Part shown: positions 16,707 to 25,485 of the stretch, in pieces
How positions within the stretch are numbered: the stretch's first letter is position 1
Layout: each line of letters begins with the position of its first letter
From: AC-32 sp963813435
Lineage (GTDB): Bacteria; Actinomycetota; Thermoleophilia; Gaiellales; Gaiellaceae
Length of the DNA stretch: 64,000 nt
Direction: 5' to 3'
Assembly (NCBI GenBank): GCA_963813435.1
Contig: CAWEYY010000004.1
Location: 367,583 to 431,582 of the forward strand
Translations under genes and position numbers: made by a program
Notes under the pieces: model-generated
What the model was told of the DNA's origin: nothing
The model's input: only the letters and a program-made list of their open reading frames with translations
Database searches by the model: none

Positions 16707-17986
16707 TTCTCGAGCCCGAGATCGAGACCCGCTCCTGGGACGAGCAGCTCGCGATCGACGGGGAGAGCTACCGCGACCAACTGGCCTACCTGCTCGAGCG
16801 CTCGCCCTTCTACCGCGAGAAGCTCGCCGGCGCGGAGGGCGGCCTGGACACGATCGCCGAGCTGCCGCTGACCGACAAGGCCGAGCTCCGCGCAAGCTGC
16901 ACCCCGGAGAACCCGGTAGGCGCGCACCTCTGCGCCCAGCCCGGCGAGATCGTCCGCATCTACTCGACGAGCGGGACGACGGGCACGCCCAGCTACGTCC
17001 CGCTGACCGCGGGCGACCTCGACAACTGGGTGACGGGCTCCGCCCGCAGCTACGCGGCCTCCGGGATCGAGCCGGGCCAGCGAATCGTCTCGACCTACAC
17101 GGCCGGCCCGTTCGTCGCGGGCGCGGCGCTCGCCTCGTTCGAGCGGATCGGCCTCTGCCACATCCCGGTGGGGATCGGCAACACCGAGCGTCTGATGAAA
17201 GCCGTCGAGCTGCTGCGCCCCGAGGCGGTCGTGCTCACGCCCTCGTATGCCGCGCACCTGGTCGAGTGGGCCGCCGACCGCGGGATCGACCTCCCGTCCT
17301 CGACCGTCGAGCGCATCCTCGTCGCGGGCGAGCCGGGCGGCGGGGAGCCGGTCTTCCGTGCACGTCTCGAGGAGGGCTGGGGCGCGACGGTGACCGAGGC
17401 GATGGGAATCGGCGACATCGGCGTGTCGCTCTGGGGCGAGTGCGAGGAGCAGGACGGGATGCACCTCGGTGCGCGCGGCTTCGTCCACGCCGAGCTGATC
17501 GACCCGGAGACCGAGGAGGCTCGAAAGCTCGAGGACGGCGCCGAGGGCGAGCTGGTCCTCACGCATCTCCAGCATCGGGCCGCGCCGCTGCTGCGCTTCC
17601 GTACGCGAGACCACGTCCAGGTCCGGACGAGCCCGTGCGCCTGCGGCCGAACGGCTCCCCGGGTTCGCTGCCTCGGGCGGACCGACGACATGCTGATCGT
17701 CCGCGGCGTGAACGTCTTCCCGGCGGCCGTGCGCGAGGTCGTGGCCGGCTTCGCGCCCGAGGTCAGCGGCCACATCCTCGTCAGGCCGCGCGCGCCGGGC
17801 GTGAAGCAGGAACCGCCGCTGCCCGTCACGGTCGAGCTGGCGCAGGGCCGCGCGGATGACGGGGCGCTCGCGGAGGCGATCGGCGCAAAGCTTCGCGCGG
17901 TGCTCGTCGTCCAGGCGCAGGTCGAGCTCGTGCCGTGGGGGAGCCTCGGCCGGAGCGAGTACAAGTCGACGCTGGTCGAGCGCTAA
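16703..17986 (+). CDS. Phenylacetate-CoA ligase (PaaK)-like adenylate-forming enzyme
   Basis: AMP-binding enzyme of the PaaK type, 427 aa, predicted to activate an aryl or alkyl carboxylate to its CoA thioester. The P-loop-like motif YSTSGTTGTPSYVP (about residue 92) and the hinge/C-terminal region GRTDDMLIVRGVNVFP are present, with a cysteine pair (CACGR) typical of the family. GTG at 16703 overlaps the preceding stop (GTGA). It belongs to the form II operon. The carboxylate is not identifiable; pairing with a citrate-synthase-like enzyme suggests a CoA-bound intermediate. Confidence 0.88.
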   Translation: MILEPEIETRSWDEQLAIDGESYRDQLAYLLERSPFYREKLAGAEGGLDTIAELPLTDKAELRASCTPENPVGAHLCAQPGEIVRIYSTSGTTGTPSYVPLTAGDLDNWVTGSARSYAASGIEPGQRIVSTYTAGPFVAGAALASFERIGLCHIPVGIGNTERLMKAVELLRPEAVVLTPSYAAHLVEWAADRGIDLPSSTVERILVAGEPGGGEPVFRARLEEGWGATVTEAMGIGDIGVSLWGECEEQDGMHLGARGFVHAELIDPETEEARKLEDGAEGELVLTHLQHRAAPLLRFRTRDHVQVRTSPCACGRTAPRVRCLGRTDDMLIVRGVNVFPAAVREVVAGFAPEVSGHILVRPRAPGVKQEPPLPVTVELAQGRADDGALAEAIGAKLRAVLVVQAQVELVPWGSLGRSEYKSTLVER

Positions 17987-17989
17987 CCC

Positions 17990-19048
17990 GTGGACTTCAG
18001 CGTTCAACTGCTTCCCGACCAGCCGCTGGCCGAGCTGATCGAGGTCATACACGCCGCGGACGAGCTGGGGTTCCGCGCCTGCTACAGCGCCGACGAGACG
18101 TACCACAAGGACATGTGGATCCTCTTCGCAGCCGCCGCGCCCGGAACACGGAGCATCCGCTTCGGCCCCGAGGTCAGCGGCGTCATCCTCAAGGACCCGA
18201 CGCTGATCGCACAGCAGGCTGCAACGCTCGACGAGCTCACCGGTGGCCGCGCCGAGATCGTGTTCTCGATCGGCAACTTCGCGCTCCTGGCGCAGTACGG
18301 GATCGAGTGGCAAGGAACCAAGCCGCTCGCCCGGCTCCGCGAGGCGCACGAGGTGATGCGCCGCTTCCTGGCGGACGGGAGCATCGATTTCGAGGGCGAC
18401 TACTACCGGTACTCGGGGCTCTTCACCGCGGCGCGACCTGTTCAGCGGCCCTTTCCGCTGAAGATGGGCGCCATGAAGGGGCCCGGCTCGTTCCGCGTCG
18501 CGGGCGGGATCGCGGACGGCCTGCACGTCGCCTGCGCGCACTCCCGAGAAGCACTCGCGTTTGCCGCCGGCAACGTCCGAGAGGGAGCCGCTCGGGCCGG
18601 ACGCTCGCTCGACGACGGCTTCGATCTCTGCGCGTCGATGCTTGGGGCGATCTCCGAAGATTCGGCGGCCGCGAAGGAGGCCGCCCGGATCGCGGCCGCC
18701 TTCTACCTCTCCTCGATGTCGCCCGAGCTGGTCGAGCGCCACGGTATCGGGTACGAGGAGGTCCGGCCGATCGTGAACGCGTTCGTCCGCGGAGACGTCC
18801 AGCAGGCGCTCGAGCTGACGACGGCCGAGGTCGGCGAGCGGCTGTCGATCGCCGGCACTCCGGAGGAGTGGGTCGACCGGATCCGCTCGGATGTCGTTCC
18901 GGAGGGTTACGGCCACATGGCGCTCGGCCTGGTCGATCCGAGCCTGATCGAGTCCTGGTCCGGCACGCGTCTCGAGGGTCTCCCCGGCCTCCGAGTCCAG
19001 TTGGAGCTCTTTGCCAAGCGGGTGGCCCCGGCGCTGAAGGACGCGTGA
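17990..19048 (+). CDS. Luciferase-like (probably F420-dependent) oxidoreductase
   Basis: TIM-barrel enzyme of the luciferase-like monooxygenase family, 352 aa. The N-terminal VQLLPDQPLAELIEVIHAADELGF, the segment LTGGRAEIVFSIGN and the C-terminal GTPEEWVDRI are typical of the F420-dependent branch (methylene-tetrahydromethanopterin reductase-like). GTG at 17990 lies three bases after the ligase stop, so it is probably the last catabolic gene of the form II operon; the following CYTH gene overlaps its stop (ATGA). It would oxidise or reduce a small organic substrate using F420 or FMN. Confidence 0.87.
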   Translation: MDFSVQLLPDQPLAELIEVIHAADELGFRACYSADETYHKDMWILFAAAAPGTRSIRFGPEVSGVILKDPTLIAQQAATLDELTGGRAEIVFSIGNFALLAQYGIEWQGTKPLARLREAHEVMRRFLADGSIDFEGDYYRYSGLFTAARPVQRPFPLKMGAMKGPGSFRVAGGIADGLHVACAHSREALAFAAGNVREGAARAGRSLDDGFDLCASMLGAISEDSAAAKEAARIAAAFYLSSMSPELVERHGIGYEEVRPIVNAFVRGDVQQALELTTAEVGERLSIAGTPEEWVDRIRSDVVPEGYGHMALGLVDPSLIESWSGTRLEGLPGLRVQLELFAKRVAPALKDA

Positions 19049-19518
19049 TGGGGCTCGAGATCGAGCGGAAGTTCCTCGTCGACCACGTGCCAGCCGATCT
19101 CGCGATCGACTCCGAGGACGAGATCGCCCAGGGCTACCTCGCGGTCGGCGAGGACCAGGTGCGCGTACGGCGGCGCGGCGACCGGCACGTGCTCACCGTC
19201 AAGCGGGGCGCCGGGCTCGAGCGAGAAGAGGTGGAGGTCCCGCTCGCGAAGGAGTCGTTCGAGGAGCTGTGGCCGCTCACCGAGGGCAGGCGGCTCGAGA
19301 AGACGCGCTGGACGACCGGCGCCGAGGCCGGGACGATCGAGATCGACACCTACCGCGGGCCGCTCGACGGGCTCGTTACTGCCGAGATCGAGTTCCCCGA
19401 CGCGGCCGCCGCCCACGTATTCCGGCCGCCGGACTGGTTCGCCCGCGAGCTGACCGGCGACGACCGCTACTCGAACGAGCGGCTGGCAACCGAAGGATTG
19501 CCTGCAACAGAGGGGTAG
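19048..19518 (+). CDS. CYTH domain protein (triphosphate tunnel metalloenzyme family)
   Basis: Small CYTH protein, 156 aa. The signature EIERKFLV at the N-terminus and repeated acidic/basic strands (RVRRRGDRHVLTVKRG, TAEIEF) form the tunnel that binds triphosphates in this family. Bacterial members include inorganic triphosphatases and class IV adenylate cyclases; the short single-domain form fits a triphosphatase. Start ATG overlaps the oxidoreductase stop. Confidence 0.88.
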   Translation: MGLEIERKFLVDHVPADLAIDSEDEIAQGYLAVGEDQVRVRRRGDRHVLTVKRGAGLEREEVEVPLAKESFEELWPLTEGRRLEKTRWTTGAEAGTIEIDTYRGPLDGLVTAEIEFPDAAAAHVFRPPDWFARELTGDDRYSNERLATEGLPATEG

Positions 19519-19527
19519 GATCGGCTC

Positions 19528-20319
19528 ATGACTACGACAACCACACGCAAGAAGCCGCTTCTGGACGACGAGCTCGAGCAGTTGTTCACCCTCATCGAGG
19601 GCGCAGACAGCGTCGAGCTCAAGCTGACCATCCCGGAGTCTGACCAGCGCTCGACGGTCGTGGCGCTGGGGATCGACCCGCTTGACGCCGAGCTTCGCCA
19701 GGTCTACTTCTTCGACACGCCTGACCTTGAGCTGAACAAGAAGGGCGTGGTCGTGCGGGCGCGGCGGGTTCAGGGAAAGGGAGGCGACTCCGTTGTCAAG
19801 CTGCGGCCCATTGTCCCAAGCGAACTCCCGGACGAGATCCGGCAATCACCGAGCCTCGGCGTCGAGGTCGACGCGATGCCCGGGGGCTATGTGTGCTCGG
19901 CTTCACTGAAGGCACCCGTCGACAACGCAGACGTCTGGAAGGTCGTTCTGGGCAAGAGGCCGTCCCGAAAGCTCTTCACCAAGGAGCAACGCGCGTTCTA
20001 CGAGGAGCACGCTCCGGATGGACTCGCGCTCGACGACCTGACGGCGCTGGGGCCGATTCTGGTCCTGAAGCTGAAGTTCAAGCCGAAGAACTACGACCAG
20101 AAGCTCGTCGCCGAGCTCTGGAACTACCCGGACAACTCGCGCATCCTCGAGCTCTCGACGAAGTGTGCGCCTGCGGACGCCCTCAAGGTTTCGCTCGGGG
20201 CAAAGGCCTTCCTCCGCGACCACGGCGTCGACCTCGCGGGCGACCAGCAGACGAAGACGAAGACGGCCCTCGACTACTTCTCGAAGGCGGTCAAAGCGTC
20301 CGCGTCGAACGGCGACTGA
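19528..20319 (+). CDS. Second, divergent CYTH-like protein
   Basis: Protein of 263 aa whose N-terminal two-thirds look CYTH-like: VELKLTIPESD, VYFFDTPDLELNKKGVVVRAR and VVKLRP follow the strand order of that fold, but the EIERKF signature is degenerate. The remaining C-terminal part is lysine-rich (YFSKAVKASASNGD). It follows the other CYTH gene by nine bases. A phosphate-binding or triphosphatase-like role is plausible; no catalytic claim can be made. Confidence 0.72.
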   Translation: MTTTTTRKKPLLDDELEQLFTLIEGADSVELKLTIPESDQRSTVVALGIDPLDAELRQVYFFDTPDLELNKKGVVVRARRVQGKGGDSVVKLRPIVPSELPDEIRQSPSLGVEVDAMPGGYVCSASLKAPVDNADVWKVVLGKRPSRKLFTKEQRAFYEEHAPDGLALDDLTALGPILVLKLKFKPKNYDQKLVAELWNYPDNSRILELSTKCAPADALKVSLGAKAFLRDHGVDLAGDQQTKTKTALDYFSKAVKASASNGD

Positions 20320-20330
20320 ACGGAGGAGAC

Positions 20331-21020
20331 ATGGCCGAGAACACGCTGAGCATCCTCAAGCCGAGCGTGAACAACATGACCGCTCGCGTCTTCGTCCGGG
20401 CCGCGGGGCTCGACTACGAGGAGCTGGACGTGTGGGGCAAGAAGTCCACCCCGGAGTTCCTCGCGAAGGACCCGGCCGACCTGACGCCGCTGCTCGAGGA
20501 GAGCGATCTGCCGAGGGGCTCGCTCTGGGAGAGCTGCGCGATCATGCAGTACCTCTGCAACAAGCACGGCCTCGACCAGTTCTATCCGTCCGACCCCGGC
20601 GAGCGGGCGATGGTGGACAGCGCGATGTTTTACCTGATCGGCACGTTCTATCCGCTCCTGGCGCGCGCGACCTACCCGGCGCTCGGCTTCCCCCAGTATC
20701 CGGGCGAGGTCGCGACCTCCGAGGCAGGCGACGACATGAAGACGAAGGCCCAGCAGGACGCCGAGGCCTCGCTGGCCGGGCCGCTCGAGGCATTCCATGC
20801 CTGGTTCCTAAACGGGCGGCCGTTCATCGGCGGAGACAATCCGTCGATCGCCGACATGCGCTGGGCGGCGACGCTCGAGTTCCTGCGTGCCATCGACTAC
20901 GACTTCCCGGCCTGGACCGAGGAATACCTCTCCCGCATGGAAGGCGCCCTCGGCGACGCGTACGCGGAGCCGGCCGCCGACGTGCGGGGCTACGTCGAGC
21001 ACGTGAAGTCCCAGAGCTGA
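20331..21020 (+). CDS. Glutathione S-transferase family protein
   Basis: Cytosolic GST-like protein, 229 aa. The thioredoxin-like N-terminal half (LSILKPSVNNMTARVFVRAA, then LTPLLEESD and ESCAIMQYLCNKHGL, the last being the usual thiol-binding turn) is followed by an all-helical half with PFIGGDNPSIADM. ATG at 20331 has GGAGGAG directly upstream. Actinobacteria often lack glutathione, so the thiol used is uncertain. It is the last gene before a strong terminator. Confidence 0.88.
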   Translation: MAENTLSILKPSVNNMTARVFVRAAGLDYEELDVWGKKSTPEFLAKDPADLTPLLEESDLPRGSLWESCAIMQYLCNKHGLDQFYPSDPGERAMVDSAMFYLIGTFYPLLARATYPALGFPQYPGEVATSEAGDDMKTKAQQDAEASLAGPLEAFHAWFLNGRPFIGGDNPSIADMRWAATLEFLRAIDYDFPAWTEEYLSRMEGALGDAYAEPAADVRGYVEHVKSQS

Positions 21021-21027
21021 GGCAGAC

Positions 21028-21060
21028 GCGACGTGGCCCTCGCTCGGAGGGCCACGTCGC
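21028..21060 (+). terminator. Strong intrinsic terminator hairpin
   Basis: Perfect 14-bp stem, GCGACGTGGCCCTC paired with GAGGGCCACGTCGC, loop GCTCG. It lies between the GST gene and the convergent TadG-like gene, and could end both transcripts; no long T-run follows, as is common in GC-rich genomes. Confidence 0.75.
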
Positions 21061-21084
21061 TACTCCTGGGGCTTCACCCGAGGG

Positions 21085-22383
21085 TCAGCCGTTCCAGTCG
21101 TCGTCTACGAGACTCGGCCCGGTCAGGTCCTCGGCGATCGTCTCGAAGGCCGTGGTGAGGTCGCCGGGGTTCGGCTCGTTGAAGAACTTCGAAGGATCCG
21201 ATGCCATCGATGAGACCTCGGTCGCGGCCGTGATCGACGGACTCTCGGTGCAATTGAACTGGTAGCCGTTCTTCTTGTTGCACGACTGGCCGTCGCTGCC
21301 GGTCCCGGACGATTTCCAGCCCTTGCACACGAGCCCCGAAGCCCCGTACGCGATCGTGTAGAGCCAGGTGCCGGACGCGTCGTACGCGTGGGCCGAGGTG
21401 ATCGCCTGGTGGCACGGCGTCGTGCGATAGGGCGAGGTGTTGTTCGAGCAGACGCCGCTGCTGTTCGGGTTGGTACAGGGCCCGTAGTTCGACTCACCGT
21501 CGGTGAGGAAGATGATCACGTCCTGCGCGCTCGGGTCGTGATTCGCGGCCAGCGTGGCATGCGCGACGTCGACGGCGGTCGCGGTCGCCGTGGTGCCGCC
21601 GGCCTTGATGCAGTTGATCGTGGACACGAGCGCGGAGCTCGTGTTCAGCGGCGAGGTGGCCGAGCTCTTGTAGTCGTTCGACAGCGGAACCACGACGTAA
21701 CCGTTCGCGTGAGCGTCGTAGTCCGACGTCGGCCCGTCGGTGGTCTTCGGGTTGAACGTACACGGGTTCCCCGTGCCCGGCGGGAAGGCGATCAGCCCGA
21801 CCTTGTTGTATGCGGGATCCATCCCGCTCAGGAAGGCCTTCACCCCGTCCTTCAGGCACGTCAGCTTCGTGCCTCCTGCGCTGCAGGAGCTGTTCATCGA
21901 CCCCGTCCGGTCGACCACGACCATGATGTGAGAGGGCGCAGGTTTGCCCTGGGACATCATCGCGGTTCCCTTCGCGTGGATCGTGAACGAATTGATCCCG
22001 AGCACCTTCGCGAAGATCGTGGGCGTCGTCGTCGTCGCGTCCACGACGATGGCGTTCACGGGGCTGCACGGCTTGGTACCGATGCACTTTGTGGTAACCA
22101 GCGTGCTGACAGCTGGCAGCTTGGCTGCCTCGTTCTTCTGGCCGGGCGAGCCGCTGTACGACCTGGCTGCCGCTTCCGCGGCGGTCGGGTCGGGGAGCGA
22201 CTGTGCCCCGGCGAGTGCCGCGGCGTCGACCGTAGCCTGGAGGTGGCGCTTCACGACGTAGGCCTTGCCCACGTCGATGACCAGCGCGGATACTCCGCAG
22301 AGCACCACGAGGGTAACCGCCAGCAGGACGATCGCCTGACCGCTTTCGTCGTTTTGCCGCAGGAGCGTCCTCAGTGTGCGCAT
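21085..22383 (-). CDS. TadG-like pilus-assembly/VWA protein
   Basis: Membrane-anchored exported protein of 432 aa. The N-terminus (ESGQAIVLLAVTLVVLCGVSALVIDVG) is the Tad/Flp TadE/TadG-type transmembrane segment, followed by the typical HLQATVDAAALAGAQ helix. A VWA domain begins near VVVDRTGSMNS; the first metal-site Asp and Ser residues are present (DRTGS in place of DxSxS, so the first Ser is replaced by Thr plus Gly). Two Cys-rich stretches suggest an extracytoplasmic fold. ATG at 22383 is preferred over the TTG just before it because GGAGCG lies upstream. No other tad genes are adjacent. Confidence 0.83.
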   Translation of the reverse strand: MRTLRTLLRQNDESGQAIVLLAVTLVVLCGVSALVIDVGKAYVVKRHLQATVDAAALAGAQSLPDPTAAEAAARSYSGSPGQKNEAAKLPAVSTLVTTKCIGTKPCSPVNAIVVDATTTTPTIFAKVLGINSFTIHAKGTAMMSQGKPAPSHIMVVVDRTGSMNSSCSAGGTKLTCLKDGVKAFLSGMDPAYNKVGLIAFPPGTGNPCTFNPKTTDGPTSDYDAHANGYVVVPLSNDYKSSATSPLNTSSALVSTINCIKAGGTTATATAVDVAHATLAANHDPSAQDVIIFLTDGESNYGPCTNPNSSGVCSNNTSPYRTTPCHQAITSAHAYDASGTWLYTIAYGASGLVCKGWKSSGTGSDGQSCNKKNGYQFNCTESPSITAATEVSSMASDPSKFFNEPNPGDLTTAFETIAEDLTGPSLVDDDWNG

Positions 22384-22524
22384 CAATCGCTCCTGTTCGA
22401 AGTCAGCGGAAGGTCGTCTACCTTCCTATGTCCCTACTGTCGTCGCGGAAAGCGCCTTCCCGCCACCCTAGATGGGGGGATTCTCGGGTCTAGGTCCCCG
22501 TCGCGAGATAATGGAGCCGCCGTC

Positions 22525-23259
22525 ATGAAGCGGATGCTCGCCCTCACGTCGCCCCACATGACCGGAGACGACGTCGAGTACGCGCAGAACCTCCTGAAGC
22601 GGGCGGGGTACTACAAGGCCGGAAGCGGAGGCGAGTTCGGGCCACTGACCGCGCAGGCGAGCTTCCGCGCGAAGTACTGGCTCGGCTACGCGAAGCCCGA
22701 CCAGACGTTCGGGACGAGCCTCGAGAAGCATCTGCTGGGCCTGACGGAGCCCTCGCCGGCGATGCAGAAGCGGATCGACCGGCGCAAGAAGCTGGCGCAG
22801 GCGACGCCGGTCCGCGAGAAGGCGCTCGCGCAGATGGAGAAGCTCGTCGGCCTGGTCGAGGAGCCGCCCGAGTCGAACCACGTCCCGGCGATCAACGGCT
22901 GGTGGGGCCACGGCGACGGGCCTTGGTGCGCACGCACAGTCTCGAAGGCGTACATCCTCGCCGGCTCGAAGGCGTTCAGCCGCGGCCGGAACTACGAGTA
23001 CGTGCCGACGATCGTCGGCAACGCGCGCGCCGGCCGCTCCGGCCTCACCGTCACGCTCGAGCCGAAGCCCGGCGATCTCGTCTGCTACGACTGGGACGGG
23101 TCGAACTTCGCGTCCAGCGACAACCACGTCGGCATGTTCGTGTCGGGAACGGCGTCACGGTTCAGGACGATAGAGGGAAACGTCGACTCGCGCTGCGACT
23201 ACCACAACCGGACGTCCCGCTCGGCTCCGCGGATCGTCTTCGTCCACGTCGCCGCCTAG
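22525..23259 (+). CDS. Peptidoglycan-binding/CHAP-type amidase-like protein
   Basis: Protein of 244 aa without an obvious signal peptide. The N-terminal part (SPHMTGDDVEYAQNLLKRAGYY, FGPLTAQA) is a peptidoglycan-binding_1-like helical repeat. The C-terminal half resembles CHAP/NlpC-like amidase folds, with a Cys in GPWCARTVSKAYI and a His in SSDNHVGMF that could be the catalytic pair. Possible role is cell-wall turnover or a lysin. It is divergent from the TadG-like gene, with about 140 bp between them. Confidence 0.72.
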   Translation: MKRMLALTSPHMTGDDVEYAQNLLKRAGYYKAGSGGEFGPLTAQASFRAKYWLGYAKPDQTFGTSLEKHLLGLTEPSPAMQKRIDRRKKLAQATPVREKALAQMEKLVGLVEEPPESNHVPAINGWWGHGDGPWCARTVSKAYILAGSKAFSRGRNYEYVPTIVGNARAGRSGLTVTLEPKPGDLVCYDWDGSNFASSDNHVGMFVSGTASRFRTIEGNVDSRCDYHNRTSRSAPRIVFVHVAA

Positions 23260-23262
23260 CGG

Positions 23263-24567
23263 TTAGGCGGTGCTCGGCTGCGGGGCTTCGAGCGTAGGTG
23301 CGCCGGGCGCCCGTTGGTCGAGCGCAGCGATGGTGAGCCAGGCCGCGGCCGCGGCGAGGACCGCCGCGGGAACGGCGTCGAGGCCCGCGGTCCCGACGAG
23401 CAGCGACGCGAACAGCGCCGGAGTGATCAGCAGCCGTGTCGCCGCGGCCATGCCTCCCGCGGTGCCGACCGCGACAGCGAGCGTGGGGGAGATGTCGAAC
23501 CAGACGACGAACAGCGTCGCCAGCGCGATGCCGAGGAAGATGGCCGGAAAGACGGGCCCGCCGCGGAAGCCGCAACCGAGGCTGATCCCGTAAGCGATTG
23601 CCTTGGCCAGGAGCAGGACGATCACGATCTTCGTCGAGCCGGTCGCGACGACATCCGGGACCGACGCCTGGCCCGAGAACAGCACCTCCTGGGAGTCGGC
23701 GCCGAGCCAGTCGGCGAGCTGCGCGAGGAGCCCGACGGCGAGGCCGCCGGCGATCAGGAGCCCGGGCATGCCCAACCGGACCGTGCTCTCGCCCACCACG
23801 GCGTTTGCCAACCGCCGAACGAGGACGATCGCGATCGCCGAGGCGACGCCCACGACCACCCCGACCACGAGGTCGAACTCGTGGAGGCCGCTGTACTCGG
23901 GAAGGTTCGGCACCGCGAGGCTCTGGGTCGCGAGGCCGCCCCAGTGTCCGAATCCGACGAAGATCACGTAGCCGACCGCCGCGGCCACGAATCCCGGCAG
24001 GAGCACGGGCAGGAGGAGCGCTCCCATCTCGAGCCCGCCCTCGACCATGAGCATCCCGCCGACGATCGGGCCGCCGAACAGGGCCGAGATCGCCGCGAAC
24101 GAGCCGGCCGTCGCGACCACCGCCTGCTCCTTCTCGCCGAGCTTGACGAAGCTCGTGACGAGAACCCCGGTGACCGCTCCGAGCGCGATCAGCGGGGCCT
24201 CGGGGCCGAGCACCGCCCCGAACGAGAGCGTGCCGATCGCCGCCAGCGCGATTCCGGGCCCGTTCACGATCGGGACGTATCCGCCGCCGATCCCCTTGAG
24301 TGGCGAGTGGCCGCCGTCGCCGGGGAAGAACCTCCGGGCGATGACTACGACAAGTGCGCCTACGGCCGGAAGGCCGATCACGAGGTACCACGGCGGGGAC
24401 GAGGCGCCGAGCGCGCTCGGCAGGTCGTCCCAGAGCCAGTGCTCGAGGTCGTGCACGAATGCGAGGAACACGGACGCGACCAGGGCGGCCGGGATCCCGA
24501 CCAGCGCGCCGAGCGCGACCAGGCGCAGGTAGGCGGCGCCGCTCAGCTGCGGAGCGGGGGAGGCCAT
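23263..24567 (-). CDS. ClC-family chloride channel/antiporter
   Basis: Polytopic membrane protein of 434 aa with about ten to twelve hydrophobic segments. Selectivity-filter-like motifs are recognisable: GPEAP (first conserved GxExP region, in VLGPEAPLIAL) and GCGFRGGPVFPAIF near residue 350, equivalent to the GxFxP region. The first motif lacks the usual GSGIP near residue 105, where GGGYVP is seen. It has no C-terminal CBS domains. Whether it is a channel or an H+/Cl- antiporter cannot be decided. Confidence 0.88.
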   Translation of the reverse strand: MASPAPQLSGAAYLRLVALGALVGIPAALVASVFLAFVHDLEHWLWDDLPSALGASSPPWYLVIGLPAVGALVVVIARRFFPGDGGHSPLKGIGGGYVPIVNGPGIALAAIGTLSFGAVLGPEAPLIALGAVTGVLVTSFVKLGEKEQAVVATAGSFAAISALFGGPIVGGMLMVEGGLEMGALLLPVLLPGFVAAAVGYVIFVGFGHWGGLATQSLAVPNLPEYSGLHEFDLVVGVVVGVASAIAIVLVRRLANAVVGESTVRLGMPGLLIAGGLAVGLLAQLADWLGADSQEVLFSGQASVPDVVATGSTKIVIVLLLAKAIAYGISLGCGFRGGPVFPAIFLGIALATLFVVWFDISPTLAVAVGTAGGMAAATRLLITPALFASLLVGTAGLDAVPAAVLAAAAAWLTIAALDQRAPGAPTLEAPQPSTA

Positions 24568-24608
24568 CGCACCTGACGTTCGACGCGAGCGGGCCGTCTC
24601 TTCCAGCG

Positions 24609-24639
24609 TCCGGGAGGGAGGAGGTGCCTCCCTCCCGGA
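24609..24639 (-). terminator. Intrinsic terminator hairpin after the ArsR-SRPBCC operon
   Basis: Perfect 13-bp stem TCCGGGAGGGAGG / CCTCCCTCCCGGA with a five-base loop, placed just downstream of the SRPBCC stop codon on the minus strand. Confidence 0.7.
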
Positions 24640-24649
24640 TTGCCGGGCC

Positions 24650-25135
24650 TCAGCTCGAGGCGAGCCGGGCGAGGAGCTCGTCGAGCCGCCCGTAGGTCTC
24701 GTTGACCCCGCGCTCCATCCCGGAGTCCCGCATGCCGTCCCGCTCCTTCTTGGTGTCGAAGAGCATCGTCGTCGTGACCCTGGTGCTGTCGCCGAGGTCC
24801 TCGAAGACGCTGCTCTCGAGCAGGATGTGGCCGGGCATGCCCTCCCACTCGAACGTCCGCACGGACAGCTCGGGCGGGCTCAGCTCGCGGAACTCCCCGC
24901 GGAAGGCTGTCTCGTTTCCTCCCGGGTAGCTGACGACGAAGCGCCACTTGCCGCCGGGCTCGACGTCCATCACGTCCACGGTCGTGGTCTCGCCCCACCA
25001 TTCGGGGATGAGCTTCGGGTCGTGGAAGACCGCGTACACGAGGTCGCGCGGTGCGTCGAAGACGCGCTCGACGCAGATCTCGAGATCGCTCGGTTCCGTG
25101 ACGGTGGTTTGCCGTGCTTGCTGGTCGGTGGTCAT
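24650..25135 (-). CDS. SRPBCC (AHSA1-type) domain protein
   Basis: Protein of 161 aa of the activator-of-Hsp90/START-like SRPBCC family. ERVFDAPRDLVYAVFHDPKLIPEWWG at the N-terminus and DVEPGGKWRF are typical, with FEDLGDSTRVTTTMLF near the C-terminus. ATG at 25135 overlaps the ArsR stop (ATGA), and the segment GGAGACGC gives a ribosome binding site. The ArsR + AHSA1 pair is common in actinobacteria; ligand and role are usually unknown. Confidence 0.88.
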   Translation of the reverse strand: MTTDQQARQTTVTEPSDLEICVERVFDAPRDLVYAVFHDPKLIPEWWGETTTVDVMDVEPGGKWRFVVSYPGGNETAFRGEFRELSPPELSVRTFEWEGMPGHILLESSVFEDLGDSTRVTTTMLFDTKKERDGMRDSGMERGVNETYGRLDELLARLASS

Positions 25136-25467
25136 GCGTCTCCTTTCGTCGTGCGTTCGATCAGCTCCCCGAACCGGTCGAGGCGCTCGTCCAGCATCCG
25201 CCGGTGCAGCTCGATCCACTCGTGCACGTCGTCGAGACGCCGCGGTCCCAGGCGGCACAGCCGCGCTCGGCCCACCTTCTCGGTGGTGACGAGGCCGGCG
25301 TCCTCGAGCACCCGCACGTGCTTCTTCATCCCGGTGAGCGAGATGCCGGCCGGCTCGGCGAGCTCGCTGATCGTCGCGCTGCCCCGGCCGAGGCGCTCGA
25401 GCACTCCTCGGCGCGTCGGGTCCGCGAGTGCGGTGAAGGCCCGGTCGATCTGCTGATACTGAACCAT
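25132..25467 (-). CDS. ArsR-family transcriptional regulator
   Basis: Winged-helix repressor of 111 aa (SdpR/YczG-like, no metal-binding cysteines seen). The motif RAFTALADPTRRGVLERL and the recognition helix region TISELAEPAGISLTGMKKHVRVLEDAGLV are clear. The ATG lies inside a 24-bp perfect palindrome, which fits tight autorepression. It is coupled to the downstream SRPBCC gene. Confidence 0.9.
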   Translation of the reverse strand: MVQYQQIDRAFTALADPTRRGVLERLGRGSATISELAEPAGISLTGMKKHVRVLEDAGLVTTEKVGRARLCRLGPRRLDDVHEWIELHRRMLDERLDRFGELIERTTKGDA

Positions 25468-25479
25468 ATGGTTCAGTAT
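25456..25479. promoter_or_regulatory. 24-bp perfect palindrome overlapping the arsR start (probable operator)
   Basis: Each half reads ATACTGAACCAT on one strand with its exact reverse complement on the other, and the regulator's ATG is in the centre. ArsR-family repressors of this subgroup bind such palindromes around their own start, so autorepression is likely (inference). Confidence 0.8.
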
Positions 25480-25485
25480 AACACC

